Assembly (NCBI GenBank): GCA_045126975.1
Contig: JBGVPL010000029.1
Location: 1-64,000 of the forward strand
DNA: 64,000 bases
Direction: 5' to 3'
Source: Aphodosoma sp045126975
GTDB taxonomy: Bacteria; Bacteroidota; Bacteroidia; Bacteroidales; Paludibacteraceae
The notes beneath the pieces were generated by a model. That model was not told the origin of the DNA, did not search any database, and saw nothing but the letters and a program-made list of their open reading frames with translations. This document shows positions 58,551 through 64,000 of the stretch, one piece after another. The number at the start of each line of letters is the position of its first letter. Position 1 is the stretch's first letter. Made by a program: the position numbers and the translations under genes.

Positions 58551-60971
58551 TTATTTAATAATCACCTTGCAAGAAGCACTATTCGATTTAATGATATAAG
58601 TACCTGCCGTAAACGAAGAGGCATCAATTGTGCATTGTGCATTATGCATTGTGCATTGATACAAAGTTTTTCCCTCCAAATCATACACTCTCACCACATC
58701 ACCTACTTTGCCTTCCACAACAATATAATCAGTTGCTGGATTTGAATATACCATCAACTCATTCGCTTTTGTAATATCATCTACCTCCACAACAAAATCA
58801 TTATCGTAGATCAATTGAAGTGATTTAATATCTATCACATGATCGGTCTTTTCAATCGATGTATTGATATTGAATTTAATATAACTTAATGTCAATGGAT
58901 ATATAGCGATATCATTTAAATCAAATGTTTTTGCCAAATCGACAACCAAAGTTTGTTCTTTATTCGATGTTATCTCATCAAATTTTATTGATGTAGAGGT
59001 ACGCTCGTTATTTGCTTTAATCTCAAATGTTACATCACTGAACAAAGCTGCATTAGGATTGAAAGTAAAGGCTATTTTCTTTGGCAAACTATATATTCTC
59101 ATAGCAGAATTCAACTGCACGTATGGGGCTCGTTGTGTTGAATATGTGAATGTCAATTTTGCGTTTTCTTCTGCAGTCGAAGGCACAAATGTTGTTTTCC
59201 ATTTTGAATTTGATGAACTTTTAACTGTCCAATCTGCAGTCTCCTCTGCATCCAACAACATCAAGTCAACAGGATTTTCTGCTATTTCAACGATTACACC
59301 GAGGGTATCTTTAGCCTCACCAAGTTGACCTACAACAAAAGTTTTACCATTAGCCAAACCTTTCAATACTCCATCTTCAATCGCACATATAGTTGGGTCA
59401 TCAATCGTCCAAGTCAAGGCTTTTGGTTGCACGAATTGTGTGTTTACTCCAATTATTGTTTGCACTTCGATAGGATATTCAAACTCATTATCAATTACAA
59501 CAGAATCGAGACGCATAGCAATTTTTGCATCGTTATTTTTTATGATACGCACCTGTGTCGTTGCACCATTATAAGATATAGTGAGATAACCATCTTCTAC
59601 GCCAGAAGCAACAAACTGTCCATTTTCGATATGTCCTACTGCAGGATCGCAAGAGAGTTCGAAACCTTTAACATCAGTATTCAACAACGCTCCATATTGG
59701 TTATAGCCTAAAACATGAGGAACGTATGTTCCGTATGCAGGCAATTTTACATGACCTATATTTGCCGAAATTGCAGCAATTGTATTGTCTTCAGGGGCAT
59801 TATTAACGACATACATACCATTAGAAACTGCACGTTCTGTACCATCACTACAATTATTCATTGGTCCGTATGGATCAATATATATTGACGACGACCCACC
59901 ACCATCAAGATTTATTGCAGTATAAGCACCTGCCGATTGCATAATTTCTGCAAGCACTTTTGTTGTACAACCGATAGAAGTAGCACGACCATCCACCACA
60001 CAATAGATTATAGTATCGCCAGTTTGACTAAATCCCCAACCAGTACGAGGGTGCAATTCATCCCATACTTCTCTTGTTTCTATAACACCATTTTTAAGCA
60101 TCAATGCACGTGTATCACCACCAACACAATTAGTTATGGCTATAGCCTCACCATTCATAGTTGTATTAAGAGCCAATAGAATAGTATCACCTACAGCAAT
60201 AGCTTCGAGAGCATCTGCCATTGTACCATGCCCAGAAAGAACTGCACCATTAGCTGGAATTGTTGCTCCAATTTGACGATAAAGATATTCTGTAGCAACT
60301 ACTTTTATCTCTTTATTCATACCCCACTCTTCGCCTTCAGCAAGAACTACAACTACCTCTGTGCCATACTCATTAGTACGAGTATATTTACCTTGCAAAC
60401 GATTATAAAGTACTAATTCATTTTCAAGACGATTATAGTTGACATGATTAATATTCAAGGCAACACCCTTATGAGTAGCGGTACCATTAAAACTGAATTG
60501 ACCAGCGTAAGGAGTGCCATCTGCACCATACGCAGCCACAGGACGACCATTGTTTGGCGTATATGCCAATTGTTTATCTACAACACATGCAGCAGTAGGA
60601 AGCCCCACATCACCTTGTGTTACATAAAAGTCACCATTATGACCTGTAAAAAGATGATGACCCGGCGAACTATGGCGTTTTGCCACTTTAGAAATCACCT
60701 CGCCACCTAAGATAGAATCACGACCCACGTGAGCTTCGAAAGATATATATTGATTCGTACGATCGACAATTGTTTGATATACATAAAGCAATTTGCCATC
60801 GTCGCGCGTCATAGTCATAGCAATATATTTGGTACTTGGACCAATCGGATAAACCGCAGTGGTATCGACACGATGCGATACTCCATTCAACACAATATTA
60901 TCAACAGCGAATAAATCAATGCACAATGCACAATGCACAATGCACAATAAAAGAATTAATTTTGTTTTCAT
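58551..60971 (-). CDS. NAGPA-like phosphodiester glycosidase with T9SS tail (copy 2)
   Basis: An 806-residue paralogue of the previous gene, 11 bases upstream of it on the same strand. Signal peptide MKTKLILLLCIVHCALCIDLFA, whose CIVHCALCID part is encoded by TTGTGCA repeats. The NAGPA domain has FTGHNGDFYVT, PRTGWGFSQTGDTIIYCVVDG and AINLDGGGSSSIYI. The last 230 residues match copy 1 almost exactly, whereas the catalytic domains differ widely. It ends with a T9SS sorting domain (VYSNPATDYIVVEGKVG). A second ATG at 60977 is possible. The two probably attack related cell-surface phosphodiesters. Confidence 0.88.
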   Translation of the reverse strand: MKTKLILLLCIVHCALCIDLFAVDNIVLNGVSHRVDTTAVYPIGPSTKYIAMTMTRDDGKLLYVYQTIVDRTNQYISFEAHVGRDSILGGEVISKVAKRHSSPGHHLFTGHNGDFYVTQGDVGLPTAACVVDKQLAYTPNNGRPVAAYGADGTPYAGQFSFNGTATHKGVALNINHVNYNRLENELVLYNRLQGKYTRTNEYGTEVVVVLAEGEEWGMNKEIKVVATEYLYRQIGATIPANGAVLSGHGTMADALEAIAVGDTILLALNTTMNGEAIAITNCVGGDTRALMLKNGVIETREVWDELHPRTGWGFSQTGDTIIYCVVDGRATSIGCTTKVLAEIMQSAGAYTAINLDGGGSSSIYIDPYGPMNNCSDGTERAVSNGMYVVNNAPEDNTIAAISANIGHVKLPAYGTYVPHVLGYNQYGALLNTDVKGFELSCDPAVGHIENGQFVASGVEDGYLTISYNGATTQVRIIKNNDAKIAMRLDSVVIDNEFEYPIEVQTIIGVNTQFVQPKALTWTIDDPTICAIEDGVLKGLANGKTFVVGQLGEAKDTLGVIVEIAENPVDLMLLDAEETADWTVKSSSNSKWKTTFVPSTAEENAKLTFTYSTQRAPYVQLNSAMRIYSLPKKIAFTFNPNAALFSDVTFEIKANNERTSTSIKFDEITSNKEQTLVVDLAKTFDLNDIAIYPLTLSYIKFNINTSIEKTDHVIDIKSLQLIYDNDFVVEVDDITKANELMVYSNPATDYIVVEGKVGDVVRVYDLEGKTLYQCTMHNAQCTIDASSFTAGTYIIKSNSASCKVIIK
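58628..58660. repeat. TTGTGCA heptamers inside copy 2
   Basis: Same position and phase as at 56178 in copy 1, with one TTATGCA unit. Confidence 0.9.
60917..60950. repeat. TTGTGCA heptamers inside the copy 2 signal peptide
   Basis: Four exact units of AATGCAC on the plus strand, in the codons of the hydrophobic signal-peptide core. Confidence 0.9.
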
Positions 60972-60988
60972 AATCATTTTATATTTTA

Positions 60989-61042
60989 TTACGCAAAATG
61001 CGTAATGAAAATTATTTTTTTTGCGTTACGCAAAATGCGTAA
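60989..61042. repeat. Two 17-bp palindromes upstream of copy 2
   Basis: TTACGCAAAATGCGTAA occurs twice (60989-61005 and 61026-61042), 20 bases apart, between the ATPase stop and the NAGPA-like start. They may be paired operators or end the ATPase transcript; no T-run follows on the minus strand. Confidence 0.75.
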
Positions 61043-61048
61043 TCGTAC

Positions 61049-62179
61049 TTAACCTCTCATTTTCAACCAATAAGAAAAGATTGGATCATAAAGAAAATAT
61101 GCCGAATCACCCTCTTTTAGGACAAACGATAACCCAACTAAAGAAGATAATGCACGTTGAATAGTACTTGATGCACCAAGATCATACTTCCGCAAAAAGT
61201 CTTTTTCATATATATTCAACACTATATTCTCTTTAGCTATAGCTTTTAACAATTTAAATTGAGCCTTAGATAAAGATTCGCAATAAGACTTAAATGTTAC
61301 ATCCTCTTGTTCTACAATTTCACGCAACACATCTTCCACATCAGCACACGAATATTCACTTATAGGTTTAGAATATAAATAATTCAAAATATATTGGATA
61401 TACCAAGTGAAACCATGCATCAAATTATAGATATAATCAAACGTATTAACATCAAAATTTTTGTTTTGTTTATTAAAGAAACTTTGCGCAAACAAATAGT
61501 ATTTTTCTTTATCAATAGTTCCCAAAGTCATTTTTTGAGTCATTTGAAAAAATGGACGTTTAGGAGATGAAAAAATTTCATCCATCAAATGCTTTTTACT
61601 TCCTGCAAAAATAAAATGAACATTTGGAATAAATTGTATATAAGAACGTAACAATCCCTCAACACCTTTTTCAGGATATTCGGTTATTTGTTGAAATTCA
61701 TCAATAGCAATATAACACTCTTTATCGGAATGTTGTAAATAAGCGAATATTTCTTGAAGTCCAACTTCAACATTCTCATGCTGAAGATTAAAATTAAAAC
61801 TTGGAGCTCCAGTAATAGGATCAAAAGTAAACGAAGGCTGAAAACTTCTCAACAATTCTGTCAGATTACGCATCATACTTTCAGAAAAAGTATCCAATTT
61901 ACCTATGACACTTTTGCCCAAAAGCAAAACCAATTCATAAAGACTTTGAGTTCCAAAAATATCTATATAAAAACATTTTGCATTAGGCGATTGCTGTTGA
62001 ATATTCCAAAACACATGCTTAATCAATCCAGTTTTACCAATACGACGAGGACTAATCAACGTGATATTTCTACCATTTTTCAAAGCAGAAATTATATTAT
62101 CAGTCTCTTTTTCTCTATCGCAAAAATAATCTGGACCCTGATACCCAGCAATCAAAAAAGGATTTACAATATGACGCAT
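61049..62179 (-). CDS. AAA-like ATP-binding protein
   Basis: A 376-residue soluble ATPase of the STAND-like family common in Bacteroidota. The N-terminal NPFLIAGYQGPDYFCDREKE is followed by a P-loop NITLISPRRIGKTGL (residues 43-50), in which Ser replaces the first Gly. Walker B is CYIAIDEFQQI. The C-terminal part (about 290-375) resembles a winged helix (YDLGASSTIQRALSSLVG). Similar genes often act in stress or defence, but no partner is seen. ATG 62179 is chosen since the longer frame crosses the terminator at 62196-62220. Confidence 0.85.
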   Translation of the reverse strand: MRHIVNPFLIAGYQGPDYFCDREKETDNIISALKNGRNITLISPRRIGKTGLIKHVFWNIQQQSPNAKCFYIDIFGTQSLYELVLLLGKSVIGKLDTFSESMMRNLTELLRSFQPSFTFDPITGAPSFNFNLQHENVEVGLQEIFAYLQHSDKECYIAIDEFQQITEYPEKGVEGLLRSYIQFIPNVHFIFAGSKKHLMDEIFSSPKRPFFQMTQKMTLGTIDKEKYYLFAQSFFNKQNKNFDVNTFDYIYNLMHGFTWYIQYILNYLYSKPISEYSCADVEDVLREIVEQEDVTFKSYCESLSKAQFKLLKAIAKENIVLNIYEKDFLRKYDLGASSTIQRALSSLVGLSFVLKEGDSAYFLYDPIFSYWLKMRG

Positions 62180-62195
62180 AATTAAAGAAGAAAAA

Positions 62196-62220
62196 GGGCA
62201 GGTGGAAATTCCACCCACCC
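62196..62220 (-). terminator. Terminator of the propeller-like T9SS gene
   Basis: GGTGGAAATTCCACC core with outer GGG/CCC pairing, then a T-run on the minus strand, between the stop at 62253 and the ATPase start. Confidence 0.85.
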
Positions 62221-62252
62221 TTTATATGTTGAGAAATTAATATTGTTATAGA

Positions 62253-63713
62253 TTATTTAACAATAACCTTAGCAGTAGCGTTAGCAACTTTAACGATATA
62301 AGCACCTTGAGCGAGGTTGCCGTTTTGAGCTGTTACGTTTTGACCTGTAACTGTGAAGATTTGGAATTCGCCTTCAGCAACTACGAGACCACCTTCAGTA
62401 TAAACGTTAGCAACTGTTACGTCTTCAACAGCAACGTTAGTCATACCATTATCATCAACATCTTGGTCTTGTTTGATTTCTTTACCATCAGCAGAGAAAG
62501 TATAACGAGCAAGACCATTTTCACCTACATATAGATAGATATCCATAGCATCTTCGTTAGAGATATTAGGTTCAGCAAAAGCAGGAGCTGTACGATAACC
62601 ATTAGATGTACCACCGAAACCATTTTTAGGGAATTGATAGATCAATTCAGCAGTTTGGAATGACAAAGATTCATCAGCATATTTGATGATAGCGAAAGAA
62701 GATTCAGGAGCTTTAGCTGTATTTGTAGCAGCGCAACACATGAAGTATTCAGTTTCGCCAGCAGCATTAACAAGTTGGAAGTCAGTGATACCATTGTGAC
62801 CTTGGTTCATAGTACCGAGAATAGGAAGAGAGTTACCTTCTGCATCATAGAAACAGTCGATACGAGTACCTTTACCATCAGCATATTGATAGAGAGTTGG
62901 GAATGTAGCGTTACCATCTACATAGAACAAATCTTCAGAGATAGGCATGATTTGAGGAGCCGAGCCTGGGTTTACAGAAGCATCGCCTTCGAAAAGAGGG
63001 TCGAGAGTAACCAATTCAGCAGCACCCGCAACGCCATCTTCGATAACCCAACGGAAAGCATTCATAGCACTTGCATTCATTGCCATAACAACAGCATAGT
63101 CTTCAACATCGCCCCAAACACCGAAAGCATCAAAACGAATGGTCAATTCGGCATACTCAGGGTTATTAGCAATTACTTCATTAATAAGTTCAGTACATTC
63201 ACCAGTTTCGATGTCAACTTTGTAGACCATCATTGGTTTAGTAGCAGCATCGATACACGGACCTACAAGAAAATTACCTTCTGAATCAAGTTTGATGTCA
63301 TTGTTAGGAAGAGTTACAGCAGAAACTGTTGTTGCGCTATCAGTACCTTCGTTGTTAACTTTTGTAAATGCATTTGCAGAAAGAGAAATTGTTTTTTCAT
63401 ATTTACCAGTAACACCATCAACTACGATAATAGAGTGAGCTCCGCCACTAGTGTTTCTATAGCAAACATACATTTTTCTATCTTTTGCAACCATACCACG
63501 AACTTGCCCCGCACCACCGAGGTCTGTATTAACATAGTTACCTGCTCTTGATGCAATAATCCATTGGTTTACGAGTTGATAATCACCTTTTCTTTCATAA
63601 GTTTCCGCTGGTTCTTTAACTGGTTCTTTAAGAGTTACAGTTTGAGCCATAGCACCTACTGAAACTACTGCAGCAAAAAGGAATGCTGCCACTTTAAGTA
63701 AATTTCTTTTCAT
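62253..63713 (-). CDS. Secreted propeller-like protein with T9SS tail
   Basis: A 486-residue secreted protein. Signal peptide to about residue 23 (VVSVGAMAQ). Repeated units with strand-turn-strand pattern (VRGMVAKDRKMYVCYRNTSG, IKLDSEGNFLVGP, YQYADGKGTRIDCFYDAEGN) suggest a beta-propeller of the type seen in Bacteroidota DUF4623-like proteins; I am not certain of the family. The last 60 residues (VANVYTEGGLVVAEGEFQIF to TAKVIVK) are a T9SS sorting domain. Frequent C-ending codons and an exact promoter suggest strong expression. Confidence 0.82.
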   Translation of the reverse strand: MKRNLLKVAAFLFAAVVSVGAMAQTVTLKEPVKEPAETYERKGDYQLVNQWIIASRAGNYVNTDLGGAGQVRGMVAKDRKMYVCYRNTSGGAHSIIVVDGVTGKYEKTISLSANAFTKVNNEGTDSATTVSAVTLPNNDIKLDSEGNFLVGPCIDAATKPMMVYKVDIETGECTELINEVIANNPEYAELTIRFDAFGVWGDVEDYAVVMAMNASAMNAFRWVIEDGVAGAAELVTLDPLFEGDASVNPGSAPQIMPISEDLFYVDGNATFPTLYQYADGKGTRIDCFYDAEGNSLPILGTMNQGHNGITDFQLVNAAGETEYFMCCAATNTAKAPESSFAIIKYADESLSFQTAELIYQFPKNGFGGTSNGYRTAPAFAEPNISNEDAMDIYLYVGENGLARYTFSADGKEIKQDQDVDDNGMTNVAVEDVTVANVYTEGGLVVAEGEFQIFTVTGQNVTAQNGNLAQGAYIVKVANATAKVIVK

Positions 63714-63782
63714 AGCTTTAAAATTTAATGATTAATGAATATTATTGTTTTAAGATTAATTAAAAACTCATCTTTATTTTTC

Positions 63783-63813
63783 CAAAGTTAGATATTATTT
63801 TTGAAACTTCAAA
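63783..63813 (-). promoter_or_regulatory. Promoter of the propeller-like T9SS gene
   Basis: Exact consensus on the minus strand: TTTG (63810-63813), 19 bases, TAACTTTG (63783-63790). Its -33 box lies inside the coding end of the next gene. Confidence 0.8.
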
Positions 63814-64000
63814 ATTTCAAAATCTGTTTTATAACATATTTTCAACAAATATACACCTTGCGACAAATCACTGATATTGAAAGTCATATTATCACCAACA
63901 GTTAGTTTAGACATTTCGAAATCGGCTATTTTTTGTCCAGATACGGAATAAATGGTAACAGACTCCAAATCTTTATTGCTAAAATCGGCATAAATTGTAA
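63795..64000 (-). CDS. Partial T9SS cargo protein (C-terminal end)
   Basis: An open frame enters from the right edge and stops with TAA at 63795-63797, giving the last 67 residues of a protein. The sequence reads SVTIYSVSGQKIADFEMSKL, later NISDLSQGVYLLKI, and ends TDFEILKFQK. This is the pattern of the last strands of a type A T9SS sorting domain. The function of the missing part is unknown. Confidence 0.85.
   Translation of the reverse strand, partial: TIYADFSNKDLESVTIYSVSGQKIADFEMSKLTVGDNMTFNISDLSQGVYLLKICYKTDFEILKFQK

Overview
This AT-rich window is chromosomal DNA of a Bacteroidales bacterium (phylum Bacteroidota). Three lines of evidence support this. Many intergenic regions carry the Bacteroidota promoter form TTTG-N19/20-TAnnTTTG. 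There are type IX secretion (T9SS) parts (PorQ, a GldH-like lipoprotein) and several cargo proteins with C-terminal sorting domains. Gene orders are Bacteroidota-like (DUF6089-uppS-bamA-ompH-murI, rsfS-ftsH-cdsA-psd, PASTA-rluD-ddl, holB-ricT-gldH, porQ-cmk). Family or genus cannot be fixed from the sequence alone.

Layout. 1-4.4 kb is the right end of an integrated element: a cut-off membrane protein, a probable structured RNA with its own promoter, a divergent control region with three TTAAATATTTGTG repeats, small accessory proteins, a small resolvase, and a large serine recombinase whose 3' end runs into tRNA-Arg(CCT). 4.5-9.6 kb holds yidC and pyrG, separated by an IS30-family insertion. 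9.9-16.2 kb (+) carries ybeY, recO, a MATE transporter, a cytidylate-kinase-like gene, a small HAD-like gene, folK, an asparaginase and an HhH protein. 16.2-23.5 kb (-) is the outer-membrane biogenesis operon (DUF6089, uppS, bamA, three ompH/skp, murI, exonuclease). 23.8-30.1 kb carries an ABC ATPase, then on the minus strand PASTA, rluD, ddl, a prenyl synthase, a conserved hypothetical and rpmH. 30.4-37.3 kb (+) carries miaB, holB-ricT-gldH-trmB and a [FeFe]-hydrogenase. 37.4-47.3 kb (-) carries CPBP protease, psd, cdsA, ftsH, rsfS, a DedA/YqaA-like protein, pnuC, sufB and dnaG. 47.6-50 kb (+) carries fau, porQ and cmk. 50.1-64 kb (-) is mostly secreted proteins, several with T9SS tails: a BspA-like LRR protein, a cell-wall amidase, two NAGPA-like phosphodiester glycosidases, a propeller-like protein and a cut-off cargo gene, plus an AAA-type ATPase.

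The most unusual feature at whole-window scale is a set of short tandem repeats with about 7-bp periodicity (variants of GTTGAGA, TTGTGCA, AGTAACG, CCCTATT, TTCAAAT). They fill most gaps between operons and have also entered coding sequence: the dnaG linker, and the signal peptides and C-terminal tails of the NAGPA-like proteins. Two further dispersed hairpin families (GAGACGCAA and AATAACA types) sit just after stop codons or just before start codons. The likely new biology lies in the 1-4.4 kb element (structured RNA and operator region) and in these repeats.
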